NCBI RefSeq assembly: GCF_025567415.1
Contig: NZ_JAOQJV010000001.1
Span: 310,001-374,000 of the forward strand
Source of the DNA: Claveliimonas ammoniilytica
Lineage (GTDB): Bacteria > Bacillota > Clostridia > Lachnospirales > Lachnospiraceae
Length of the DNA: 64,000 nt
Direction: 5' to 3'
Shown in pieces: positions 1 to 8,112 of the stretch (within the stretch, counting starts at the first letter, position 1; every line of letters starts with the position of its first letter). The notes under the pieces were generated by a model. That model was not told where the DNA came from. It worked only from the letters and a program-made list of their open reading frames with translations, and searched no databases. Made by a program: the position numbers and the translations under genes.

Positions 1-2
1 TT

Positions 3-863
3 AATGAAAACTGCAGTGAGATTGTATTTATGCACCGACTGGATCTGGATTCAGTGATGAATATTACCGATATTCCGTGTGTGATCGTGACCGATTCTAT
101 GGAAGAACCGGAACTTATCAATATATTAAAGTGTCCGGGAGTAAAAGGACTGTCAGGGCGCTATGTAAGCCAGACAGATATGAAATTCAGTGAATTTAAG
201 AAACGTTGTGAAGACGAAGAGATTAAGATGACTTCATTTGAGAGCATCATGGAATTCTCAGAATTTAAGCTGAATGAAAATGGACTGATTCCGGTTGTCG
301 TACAGGATTATAAGACACAGGAAGTTCTGATGGTTGCATATATGAACGAAGAGGCATTCTATAATACGATCAAGACTGGACGGATGACCTATTACAGCAG
401 AAGCCGCAAGTGCCAGTGGGTGAAAGGTGAAACCAGCGGACATTTCCAGTATGTGAAGTCACTGACCATTGACTGTGACAAGGATACTTTGCTTGCCAAA
501 GTAGAACAGATCGGAGCAGCCTGCCATACAGGAAATAAGACCTGTTTCTATCAACCGCTTGTTGGAACAGATTATGATGAGAAGAATCCGCTTCAGGTAT
601 TTGAATCTGTGTATGCGGTAATCGAGGATCGTAAAGCAAATCCAAAAGAAGGCTCATATACAAATTACCTGTTTGATAAAGGAATTGATAAGATTCTTAA
701 GAAGGTTGGAGAGGAAGCCGCAGAGATCATTATTGCAGCAAAGAATCCAAATCCGGAAGAGGTAAAATACGAAATGGCTGATTTTCTTTATCATGCTATG
801 GTATTGATGGTAGAAAAGGGACTTACCTGGGATGATATTGTGGGTGAGCTTGCCGACAGATAA
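3..863 (+). CDS. hisIE: Bifunctional phosphoribosyl-AMP cyclohydrolase / phosphoribosyl-ATP pyrophosphatase HisIE (5' end outside window)
   Basis: This cytoplasmic enzyme carries out steps 2 and 3 of histidine synthesis. The frame is open from base 3 with no stop, so the gene begins upstream of the window. Counting from the Met at base 30, residues 1-75 are extra N-terminal sequence. Residues about 76-176 are HisI, with the metal-binding motif DCDKDTLL and ACHTG near residues 148-168. Residues about 190-277 are HisE, with KVGEEAAE and a Mg-binding helix. The N-terminal part looks like the end of a HisA/HisF-type barrel, as I recall for Lachnospiraceae HisIE proteins; that is inference from a fragment. 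The HisI and HisE assignments are firm. Confidence 0.93.
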   Translation, partial: NENCSEIVFMHRLDLDSVMNITDIPCVIVTDSMEEPELINILKCPGVKGLSGRYVSQTDMKFSEFKKRCEDEEIKMTSFESIMEFSEFKLNENGLIPVVVQDYKTQEVLMVAYMNEEAFYNTIKTGRMTYYSRSRKCQWVKGETSGHFQYVKSLTIDCDKDTLLAKVEQIGAACHTGNKTCFYQPLVGTDYDEKNPLQVFESVYAVIEDRKANPKEGSYTNYLFDKGIDKILKKVGEEAAEIIIAAKNPNPEEVKYEMADFLYHAMVLMVEKGLTWDDIVGELADR

Positions 864-930
864 AATCAGGGATATATAGCAGATGAATTTCATAGACTGA
901 TATAAGAACGATAATGGAGAGGTTCAGTCT

Positions 931-1236
931 GTGAATGAATCAGAAAAAAGAAGAAGAGAATTATTGCGTTCAGCCAGAGAAATGTATGGAGATTCCCATA
1001 TGCCGCCTGCGGTACATCCGAGATTTCGAAATATATATGGGGATTTATATGAATCAGAGGAACAATCATCCGGATTGCAGACACGCCTTTTGATCGGATG
1101 TGTATTGTTTCTGGTATTTGTGCTGATGGATTATTTTCATTTAGAGATTGCTCAGGTAGACAGTGAAGAGGTTGTGCAGATGGTAGAACAGGATGCCAAT
1201 GCGGTAGAAAGCTGGAGTGATCTGATTATTAAGTAA
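931..1236 (+). CDS. Small single-pass membrane protein, unknown function
   Basis: I do not recognise this 101-residue protein. The start is GTG at 931, placed by a GGAGA ribosome site at 916-920. The first 45 residues are charged and basic (KRRRELLR near the start). One hydrophobic segment follows at about residues 52-70, then an acidic tail of about 30 residues rich in Glu, Asp and Val. This predicts a single membrane span. It lies 67 bases after hisIE and 22 bases before the lipoprotein gene, so co-transcription with the latter is likely. No function is proposed. Confidence 0.6.
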   Translation: MNESEKRRRELLRSAREMYGDSHMPPAVHPRFRNIYGDLYESEEQSSGLQTRLLIGCVLFLVFVLMDYFHLEIAQVDSEEVVQMVEQDANAVESWSDLIIK

Positions 1237-1258
1237 GAAAGAATAAGAGGGCAAACGA

Positions 1259-2356
1259 ATGAAAAAGAGGAGAATGTTGTGTGCATTGTGCCTGCTGCTT
1301 GGCCTGATGATGTTATGTAGCGGTTGTGAAAAGAAAGAGTCGGCAGATGATTATCTTGGCCGTTTGATTACTCGTGCCAAGGAAAATGAGGGCGAACTGC
1401 AGAGTGTTTTAGAAACGGGAATTGCGGATGCCAAATCATCCAATGATTTTGTGATTGATTTTCCAGATGAATTAAAGGAATCCTATGAAGCATTTCTTAA
1501 GGAAGCACTGAATCAGGTACAGTTTGAACTTAACAAAGCAGACAAGGAGTCTAATGATACCTATATCATTCGTGTAACTTATGAACCGATTGATATTGCA
1601 GCTACGACCAAAGAAACGGATGCCGGATATGTAAAGAATATATCAGGCACAGATTTTACAACAGAGGTGAAAAATCTTCTGGAAGAGGATACGAAGCTTT
1701 TAAGTAATGCCACAAAACAGCAGAAAAAGAGCAGAACCATTACTGTAAAGAAGTCCGGAGACAGCTATAAAGTATCGAAAAAGGATATCACGGCATTGTT
1801 GCAGGATGCACTTCAGGGGTATATGGCTCCTTATGAGGCAGTCGGTACCGTGTTTGATTTCCGTGATTTTATGCAGGCATACCTGGATGCATATTTTAAG
1901 GGAGATACTGAGCGCTACTGTATGCATACAGGTGAGAGTGCAGAAGAAGCTGCTGCCTGGTATGAGGAATCGTTTAACAGTTTTCGGCTGGATGATCTGA
2001 CAGATGATCAGAATACGAGGTTTATTAATGCTATAAAAGCAATATATAAGAATTGTCAGTACACATTAGGTGCGATGCGGCAGGTATCGCTTACAGAGTA
2101 TCAATTTGATCTTACCGCGACACCGAACACAAGTATTGTAAATGCGGCAAGTGAACTGGATGCAGGTACTTATTACAGTACTGCCGAGGTGGCAGATGCA
2201 TTTTTAAATATCTATGATAAATATGCAGCAGCGCCATCATATGGTACAGAGACAACAGTCACGATTAACTGGAATAGCCTGAATATGGCGTCTAGCAATG
2301 CATCAGCGGATGAGAATTTTAACCGTCTGGTGGAAACAATCATTCCATCAGAATAA
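1259..2356 (+). CDS. Secreted lipoprotein, unknown function
   Basis: This 365-residue protein begins with a clear lipoprotein signal: a KKRR n-region, a Leu/Met-rich core and the lipobox LCSGC, with Cys at about residue 23. It is therefore predicted to be lipidated and anchored outside the membrane. The mature part is acidic and looks like two domains: an alpha/beta region to about residue 195, then a helical repeat-like region containing FMQAYLDAYFKGD and AWYEESF, reminiscent of DUF5105-type lipoproteins. I am not sure of that family. An AGAGGG ribosome site precedes the ATG. The gene is followed by a strong intrinsic terminator and likely forms a two-gene unit with the small membrane protein upstream. 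Confidence 0.7.
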   Translation: MKKRRMLCALCLLLGLMMLCSGCEKKESADDYLGRLITRAKENEGELQSVLETGIADAKSSNDFVIDFPDELKESYEAFLKEALNQVQFELNKADKESNDTYIIRVTYEPIDIAATTKETDAGYVKNISGTDFTTEVKNLLEEDTKLLSNATKQQKKSRTITVKKSGDSYKVSKKDITALLQDALQGYMAPYEAVGTVFDFRDFMQAYLDAYFKGDTERYCMHTGESAEEAAAWYEESFNSFRLDDLTDDQNTRFINAIKAIYKNCQYTLGAMRQVSLTEYQFDLTATPNTSIVNAASELDAGTYYSTAEVADAFLNIYDKYAAAPSYGTETTVTINWNSLNMASSNASADENFNRLVETIIPSE

Positions 2357-2395
2357 GAGAAGTTTGAATGTATTCATTTTGAATAATGCGATTAG

Positions 2396-2430
2396 AAAGA
2401 GCTTTGTACTTGTGTACGGAGCTCTTTTTT
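2396..2430 (+). terminator. Intrinsic terminator after the lipoprotein gene
   Basis: The arms AAAGAGCT (2396-2403) and AGCTCTTT (2420-2427) pair, with an inner GTAC/GTAC extension, and the stem is followed by a run of T. It closes the lipoprotein transcript 40 bases after its stop. Confidence 0.85.
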
Positions 2431-2584
2431 GTGAGAAAAGTCGTGTAATACTTTGCGAAAAATTAGAATAATAAGAAAATGATAGAAAAAATTCAGCTTA
2501 TGTCCATGTTTGCTTGTTGAAATGTGATAAAATAACAAACAAATATTTCATAAAGACTGATTATATGGAAAGGAGCATGGGATT

Positions 2585-3382
2585 ATGAGATTAGATGGAA
2601 AAGTAGCAATTGTAACTGCATCTACAAGAGGAATCGGACTTGCCTGCACACAGCGTCTTGCCCGAGAAGGAGCAATTGTATATATGGCCGCCAGAAATAT
2701 GGAGCGCGCAGAGAATCGTGCAAAAGAACTGAATGATGAAGGATGCAACGTAAAAACCGTATATAACGATGCAACTGAAAAGGAAACTTATACTTCTATG
2801 GTAGAAGAAGTATTCAAGAATGAAGGAAGAATTGATATTCTGGTAAATAATTTCGGAACATCTAATCCACAGAAAGATCTGGATATCAAAAATACAGAAT
2901 ATGACGAGTATATCCGTACTGTTGATATTAATCTTGCCAGTGTATTTATGACCAGCCAGGCTGCAATTCCACACATGGCAGCAAATGGCGGTGGAAGTAT
3001 TATCAACATTTCTTCCATTGGAGGTCTGCGTCCGGATATTTCCCAGATTGCATACGGAACCAGTAAGGCAGCAATCAATTATTTGACCAAACTTATTGCA
3101 ACGCAGTGCGCAAGAGATAACATCCGTTGTAACGCCGTATTACCGGGAATGACAGCAACAGAAGCTGTATCAAACAATCTGACACCGGAATTCCAGGAAT
3201 TTTTCTTGAAACACATTCCGATCAAGAGAATGGCAACGCCTGAAGAAATCGCGGGAGCAGTTGCATATTTCGCAAGCGATGATGCGGCATATACGACAGG
3301 ACAGATCATGGATGTATCCGGCGGATTCGGAATGCCGACACCAATCTTTGGTGATATGATCGCGATGAAGAGTAAGAGATAA
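2585..3382 (+). CDS. hdhA: Short-chain dehydrogenase, probable NADP-dependent 7alpha-hydroxysteroid dehydrogenase
   Basis: This is a 265-residue classical SDR. It has the cofactor motif TASTRGIG (residues 11-18), NNFG (88-91), a catalytic Ser at 143/144, and YxxxK with Tyr157 and Lys161. An Arg after the second strand (AARN, Arg37) favours NADP(H). Stretches such as KVAIVTASTRGIG, ETYTSMVEEV, GRIDILVNN and IRCNAVLPGM resemble, from memory, the clostridial 7alpha-hydroxysteroid dehydrogenases of C. sardiniense/absonum and C. scindens, which oxidise the 7alpha-hydroxyl of cholic and chenodeoxycholic acid. The gene stands alone between two terminators, with a strong AAGGAG site. No bai genes are nearby. 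Another hydroxysteroid or sugar-alcohol substrate is possible. Confidence 0.75.
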   Translation: MRLDGKVAIVTASTRGIGLACTQRLAREGAIVYMAARNMERAENRAKELNDEGCNVKTVYNDATEKETYTSMVEEVFKNEGRIDILVNNFGTSNPQKDLDIKNTEYDEYIRTVDINLASVFMTSQAAIPHMAANGGGSIINISSIGGLRPDISQIAYGTSKAAINYLTKLIATQCARDNIRCNAVLPGMTATEAVSNNLTPEFQEFFLKHIPIKRMATPEEIAGAVAYFASDDAAYTTGQIMDVSGGFGMPTPIFGDMIAMKSKR

Positions 3383-3399
3383 ATAGAATGATTATCATG

Positions 3400-3435
3400 A
3401 CTCCTGGCGAGACATTTGTCTGCCGGGAGTTTTTT
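3400..3435 (+). terminator. Intrinsic terminator after the SDR gene
   Basis: ACTCC-GGC pairs with GCC-GGAGT across a short loop and is followed by six T residues. It lies 18 bases after the SDR stop and makes that gene a monocistronic unit. Confidence 0.88.
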
Positions 3436-3459
3436 ATATTGCAGTTATCAAAAGATAAT

Positions 3460-3488
3460 TTGCCGAAGCTCTGGATTCATGCTACAAT
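3460..3488 (+). promoter_or_regulatory. Sigma-A type promoter for the radical SAM operon
   Basis: TTGCCG (3460-3465) and TACAAT (3483-3488) are separated by 17 bases. The pair lies 58 bases upstream of the first radical SAM gene and just after the SDR terminator. Confidence 0.6.
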
Positions 3489-3546
3489 AAATCAATGCGA
3501 TAAAATTGAGTTTTATCGATTTAATGGATGAATCAAGGAGTAGTGA

Positions 3547-5412
3547 ATGAGAAAGTTAGCTTTAAGTGACGATATTTTGATGAAAATAGAAAAACCTGCC
3601 CGTTACATCGGCGGCGAGGTAAATGCAGTTGTAAAAGACCTTCAGAACGTGGATATCAGGTTTGCAATGTGCTTCCCGGATGTCTATGAAATTGGTATGT
3701 CCCATCTGGGAATTCAGATTTTGTATGATATGTTCAACCGCAGGGATGATGTGTGGTGTGAGCGCGTGTATTCTCCGTGGGTAGATCTGGATAAAGTGAT
3801 GCGAGAAGAGAAGATTCCGCTGTTTGCACTGGAATCGCAGGATCCTGTGCGTGATTTTGATTTTCTTGGAATCACGATCCAGTATGAGATGTGTTATACC
3901 AATATTCTGCAGGTGTTAGACTTGGCCTGCATTCCGCTTCATGCGAAAGACCGAACCGAGGAAGATCCGATTGTGATCGGTGGTGGCCCATGTGCGTATA
4001 ACCCGGAGCCGATTGCAGAATTTTTCGATATGTTTTATATCGGTGAAGGCGAGACGGTCTATGATGAACTGTTGGATACGTACAAAGAGAATAAGAAAAA
4101 TGGCGGATCACGTATGGACTTTCTGGAGAAAGCCTGTCAGATCGATGGCATCTATGTTCCGATGTTCTATGATGTGACTTATCACGAAGACGGAACGATC
4201 GATCAGTTTTTCCCGGTTAACAAGCATGCACCGTCCGTGATCCACAAGCAGGTAGTCATGGATGTGACGAACACGACCTATCCGCAGGCACCGATCGTTC
4301 CTTATATTAAGGTGACGCAGGATCGTGTGGTATTGGAAGTACAGCGCGGCTGTATTCGTGGCTGCAGATTCTGTCAGGCTGGTATGTTGTACCGCCCGAC
4401 CAGAGAACGTGACGTCGAGACGCTGAAGCAGTATGCGTATAATATGTTGAAGAATACAGGTCATGAGGAGATATCTCTTAGTTCCTTAAGTACCAGTGAT
4501 TACAGTGAATTAAAGGAACTGGTGACATTCCTGATCGATAACTTTAAAAATAAAGGAATCAATATTTCGTTGCCATCTCTTCGGATTGATGCATTTTCGT
4601 TGGATGTAATGAGCCAGGTGCAGGATATCCGTAAGAGCAGTCTGACATTTGCACCGGAGGCTGGTTCCCAGCGGATGCGTAACGTCATTAATAAAGGTCT
4701 GACGGAAGAGGATATCATTTCCGGAGCCGGACAGGCATTTGAAGGTGGATGGAACAAAGTAAAGCTTTACTTCATGCTGGGACTTCCGACTGAGACAGAG
4801 GAAGATATGGAGGCAATCGCTGTTCTGGCAGATAAGGTTGCCAGAAGATATTATGAGATTCCAAAGGATCAGAGAAATGGCAAATGCCAGATTACAGCAA
4901 GCTCTTCGTTCTTTATACCGAAGCCATTTACACCGTTCCAGTGGGCACCGATGCTGAATCACGAAGACTATATTGAACGTGCAGCAATTGTAAAGCATGC
5001 ATTTCTTAATCAGCTCAATAAAAAGAGTCTGCGTTACAATTGGCATGATGCTGAGGTAAGTGTGCTGGAGGGTGTATTTGCCAGAGGTGATCGCAAGATA
5101 GCGTCAGTCATCGAAGAAGCTTATCGCATGGGATGTATCTATGATTCCTGGAGTGAACAGTTTGATAATGATAAATGGATGCGGGCATTTGACAATACAG
5201 GTATTGAGATTGGATTTTATAATCTCAGGGAACGCGGGGAAGATGAAGTATTTCCATGGGATTTTATCGATATTGGCGTGACGAAGAAGTTCCTCAGAAG
5301 AGAATGGGATCGCGCCATGAAGGGCGAAGTGACACCGAACTGCCGTATGCAGTGTTCTGGATGCGGTGTGGCAAAATGGAAAGGAGGTGTCTGCATTGAA
5401 AGTAAGAATTAA
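3547..5412 (+). CDS. B12-binding-type radical SAM protein (TIGR03960 family)
   Basis: This 621-residue protein has an N-terminal cobalamin-binding-like alpha/beta region (GMSHLGIQIL near residue 50, PIVIGGGP near 142) followed by a radical SAM core. The [4Fe-4S] motif CxxxCxxC is at Cys269, Cys273 and Cys276. The C-terminal Cys pair in CRMQCSGCG may bind metal. In Firmicutes this family sits directly before a TIGR03936 (DUF2344) protein, as here, and near rplU. The reaction is not established to my knowledge; an RNA or protein modification is plausible. The last 17 bases overlap the next gene, indicating translational coupling. Confidence 0.88.
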   Translation: MRKLALSDDILMKIEKPARYIGGEVNAVVKDLQNVDIRFAMCFPDVYEIGMSHLGIQILYDMFNRRDDVWCERVYSPWVDLDKVMREEKIPLFALESQDPVRDFDFLGITIQYEMCYTNILQVLDLACIPLHAKDRTEEDPIVIGGGPCAYNPEPIAEFFDMFYIGEGETVYDELLDTYKENKKNGGSRMDFLEKACQIDGIYVPMFYDVTYHEDGTIDQFFPVNKHAPSVIHKQVVMDVTNTTYPQAPIVPYIKVTQDRVVLEVQRGCIRGCRFCQAGMLYRPTRERDVETLKQYAYNMLKNTGHEEISLSSLSTSDYSELKELVTFLIDNFKNKGINISLPSLRIDAFSLDVMSQVQDIRKSSLTFAPEAGSQRMRNVINKGLTEEDIISGAGQAFEGGWNKVKLYFMLGLPTETEEDMEAIAVLADKVARRYYEIPKDQRNGKCQITASSSFFIPKPFTPFQWAPMLNHEDYIERAAIVKHAFLNQLNKKSLRYNWHDAEVSVLEGVFARGDRKIASVIEEAYRMGCIYDSWSEQFDNDKWMRAFDNTGIEIGFYNLRERGEDEVFPWDFIDIGVTKKFLRREWDRAMKGEVTPNCRMQCSGCGVAKWKGGVCIESKN

Positions 5413-6139
5413 GTTCCGCAAATACGGCATTCTGAAATACATTGGACATCTGGATGTGATGCGTTTCTTCCAGAAGGCAATGCGACGCGCAGATATCCCG
5501 ATCGCATTTACCGGAGGATACAGTCCTCATATGATCATGTCTTTCGCACAGCCGCTCGGACTTGGCGTGACAAGCGAAGGGGAATATCTGGATATTGAGC
5601 TTGCGGGGGATATTACATCGGAGGATGCAGTCAGACAGTTGAATCAAACAATGGCAAACGGTATCGATGTCGTAAGTTTCAGACAGATCCAGGATGAGAA
5701 AAAATACAGCGGTATGACGCTGGTAGCTGCTGCGGATTACCTGATCGTGCCAAAAGATATGGAAGAGACAGCGTTAAGAGAACATAATAGTGAGACAGCG
5801 GTGTTCCCTGATAACTGGAATGAAGCGCTCGCTGCATTTCTGGAGCAACCGGAGATTAAAGTTATGAAGAAGACGAAGCGCAGTGAAAAGGAAGTGGATA
5901 TCCGTCCGATGATCTATGACATGCATATGGAGCCTTCAGGAATCTGTATGCAGCTTGCGGCGGGAAGTGAGAATAACCTGAAACCGGATCTTGTGATGGA
6001 GACATTTTTAAAATATGTCGGCGAAGAAGAGGTGAAGCTTCATTATCATAGAAGAGAAGTTTATGCGAAGAATCCTAAGTCCGAAAATCCAAGATTTGTA
6101 TCATTAGAATCACTTGGCTGGGATATTTTATCTTGCTAA
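5396..6139 (+). CDS. Radical SAM-associated protein (TIGR03936 / DUF2344)
   Basis: This 247-residue partner of the preceding radical SAM protein begins LKVRIKFRKYG and contains the family block GGYSPHMIMSFAQPLGLG near residue 40. I chose the TTG at 5396 because AAGGAGGTG lies at 5381-5389, about 7 bases before it. The GTG 30 bases earlier in the same frame has no such site. The site sits inside the end of the upstream gene, so the two proteins are probably made in equal amounts and act together. The family has no settled function. Confidence 0.87.
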   Translation: MKVRIKFRKYGILKYIGHLDVMRFFQKAMRRADIPIAFTGGYSPHMIMSFAQPLGLGVTSEGEYLDIELAGDITSEDAVRQLNQTMANGIDVVSFRQIQDEKKYSGMTLVAAADYLIVPKDMEETALREHNSETAVFPDNWNEALAAFLEQPEIKVMKKTKRSEKEVDIRPMIYDMHMEPSGICMQLAAGSENNLKPDLVMETFLKYVGEEEVKLHYHRREVYAKNPKSENPRFVSLESLGWDILSC

Positions 6140-6162
6140 AGTGCCGTGGCAAGTGGTATAGT
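6133..6162 (+). promoter_or_regulatory. Candidate promoter for ybaK-lysC-asnA segment
   Basis: TTGCTA (6133-6138) and TATAGT (6157-6162) are 18 bases apart. The pair overlaps the end of the DUF2344 gene and lies 64 bases before ybaK. The elements are moderate matches only. Confidence 0.4.
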
Positions 6163-6225
6163 AATGAACTAGAAGCAGAATAGTGGCATATACAGCTTCA
6201 AAGCATACGATAACGAGGTAAGATA

Positions 6226-6708
6226 ATGAGTAAAAAAGAGATTAAGACCAATGCCATGCGGATTCTTGACCGTATGAAGATCTCGTATACTTATGAGACC
6301 TATGAGTGTGATGAATTCACAGATGGTATCCAGGTGGCAGATAAATTAAATCTGGATCATAGGCAGGTATTTAAGACACTTGTGACGACAGGAAAGACAG
6401 GTAATCATTATGTATTTGTAATCCCAATTGAAGATGAAATTGATTTTAAGAAGGCAGCCAAGGCAGTTGGTGAGAAGTCACTGGAGATGCTGCATCTGAA
6501 GGATCTGACCAAGGTGACTGGATATGTCCGTGGCGGATGTACTTCTATTGGAATGAAAAAGAATTTTCCGACTGTTATTCAGGAAAGCGCAAGGGATTTT
6601 GATGAGATTTATGTGAGCGGCGGTAAGCTTGGCATGCAGATAAAGCTTGCTCCGGCAGACCTGAAGAAAGCTGCAAATGCAGAATTTGGTGATGTGATAA
6701 GAGGTTAG
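6226..6708 (+). CDS. ybaK: Cys-tRNA(Pro)/Cys-tRNA(Cys) deacylase YbaK/EbsC
   Basis: This 160-residue cytoplasmic trans-editing enzyme hydrolyses cysteine wrongly attached to tRNA-Pro. The whole length fits the YbaK fold: KTNAMRILD at the start, HRQVFKTLV in the centre with the conserved Lys at about residue 50, and the family signature YVRGGCTSIGMKK near residues 102-115. The length is normal. An ACGAGGT-like ribosome site precedes the ATG. It lies 44 bases before aspartokinase on the same strand and is probably in one transcript with it, although the functions are unrelated. Confidence 0.93.
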   Translation: MSKKEIKTNAMRILDRMKISYTYETYECDEFTDGIQVADKLNLDHRQVFKTLVTTGKTGNHYVFVIPIEDEIDFKKAAKAVGEKSLEMLHLKDLTKVTGYVRGGCTSIGMKKNFPTVIQESARDFDEIYVSGGKLGMQIKLAPADLKKAANAEFGDVIRG

Positions 6709-6752
6709 CCAACCGGTAACACAATTCGAGATTTATGGAGGTCTACAAAAGA

Positions 6753-8072
6753 ATGAAAAAAGTAGTTAAATTCGGAGGAAGCTCGCTGGCAAGTGCAGAA
6801 CAGTTTAAAAAGGTGGGAGCCATTATCCGTCAGGAAGAGTCCAGACGCTATGTGGTACCATCCGCACCGGGAAAACGTTTTTCCGGGGATACAAAGGTAA
6901 CAGATATGTTGTACAGCTGTTATCATCTGGCAATCCAGGAAGAAGATTTTGATGAGCAGTTAGATGCGATCAAAGCCCGTTATCAGGAGATCATTGACGG
7001 ACTTAAGCTGGATCTGAGCCTGAATCAGGAGTTTAAGGTGATCCGCGAGAATTTCAGCAAGAAGGTGGGATGCGATTATGCGGCATCCAGAGGAGAGTAT
7101 CTGAATGGTATGATCATGGCTGCTTATCTTGGCTATGAATTTATCGATGCGGCAGAAGTGATCTTCTTTAATGAAAAGGGTGGATTTGACGCAGATAAGA
7201 CACAGAAGATCCTGTCGGAGCGTCTGGCACATACCGAAAAAGCAGTAATTCCAGGATTCTATGGAGCAGGATATGATGGAACGGTGAAAACATTTTCCAG
7301 AGGTGGTTCTGATGTAACGGGTTCCATTGTGGCAAAGGCAGTTCATGCAGACATGTATGAAAACTGGACAGATGTATCAGGATTCCTGATCGCTGATCCA
7401 CGCGTGGTAAAGAACCCAAAAGCAATTGATGTGATTACATACCGTGAGCTTCGAGAGTTATCTTACATGGGAGCATCTGTACTTCATGAAGATGCAATTT
7501 TCCCGGTACGTAAAGAAGGTATTCCGATCAATATCCGTAATACGAACGTACCGGAAGATAAAGGTACACTGATCGTAGAAGCAACCTGCAGAAAGCCGCG
7601 TTTTGTCATTACAGGTATCGCAGGTAAGAAGGATTTTGCTTCTATTACTATTGAAAAAGCAATGATGAACTCAGAAGTAGGATTCTGTAAGCGTGTGCTG
7701 GAAGTATTTGATAATAATGGTATTTCTATTGAGCATATGCCGTCAGGTATTGATACCATGACAATTCTGGTGCATCAGGATGAGTTTGAAGAAAAGGAAC
7801 AGGAAGTTGTGGCAGGCATCCACCGCGCAGTAGAACCGGATTTTGTGGAAATGGAATCTGATCTTGCACTGATCGCTGTGGTAGGTCGCGGTATGAAGTC
7901 TACCCGTGGTACTTCCGGACGAATCTTTTCAGCATTGGCACATGCCAATGTGAACGTGCGCATGATCGATCAGGGATCCAGTGAGTTGAATATTATCATT
8001 GGCGTGCGGAACCATGACTTTGATAATGCAATCAAAGCAATTTATGACATTTTTGTAATGACACAGTTGTAA
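6753..8072 (+). CDS. lysC: Aspartate kinase
   Basis: This enzyme phosphorylates L-aspartate at the entry to the lysine, threonine and methionine pathway. It has 439 residues, with the kinase motif KFGGSS near residue 5, a substrate motif FSRGGSDVTGS near residue 184, and two C-terminal ACT domains (from about 295 and 370) that would bind amino-acid effectors. The start is ATG at 6753, set by GGAGGT at 6737-6742; the earlier ATG at 6735 lies upstream of that site. This is the long clostridial monofunctional type, without a homoserine dehydrogenase fusion. It sits in a short aspartate-centred run with asnA. No lysine riboswitch fits in the 44-base gap upstream. Confidence 0.95.
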   Translation: MKKVVKFGGSSLASAEQFKKVGAIIRQEESRRYVVPSAPGKRFSGDTKVTDMLYSCYHLAIQEEDFDEQLDAIKARYQEIIDGLKLDLSLNQEFKVIRENFSKKVGCDYAASRGEYLNGMIMAAYLGYEFIDAAEVIFFNEKGGFDADKTQKILSERLAHTEKAVIPGFYGAGYDGTVKTFSRGGSDVTGSIVAKAVHADMYENWTDVSGFLIADPRVVKNPKAIDVITYRELRELSYMGASVLHEDAIFPVRKEGIPINIRNTNVPEDKGTLIVEATCRKPRFVITGIAGKKDFASITIEKAMMNSEVGFCKRVLEVFDNNGISIEHMPSGIDTMTILVHQDEFEEKEQEVVAGIHRAVEPDFVEMESDLALIAVVGRGMKSTRGTSGRIFSALAHANVNVRMIDQGSSELNIIIGVRNHDFDNAIKAIYDIFVMTQL

Positions 8073-8112
8073 TAATAAAGATTTAATATGCGAAAAGAGG
8101 AATATAAAAGTT

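Noticed and set aside
6709..6752. Possible lysine riboswitch upstream of aspartokinase
   Set aside because: The gap is only 44 bases, far too short for the aptamer, and holds just the ribosome site.
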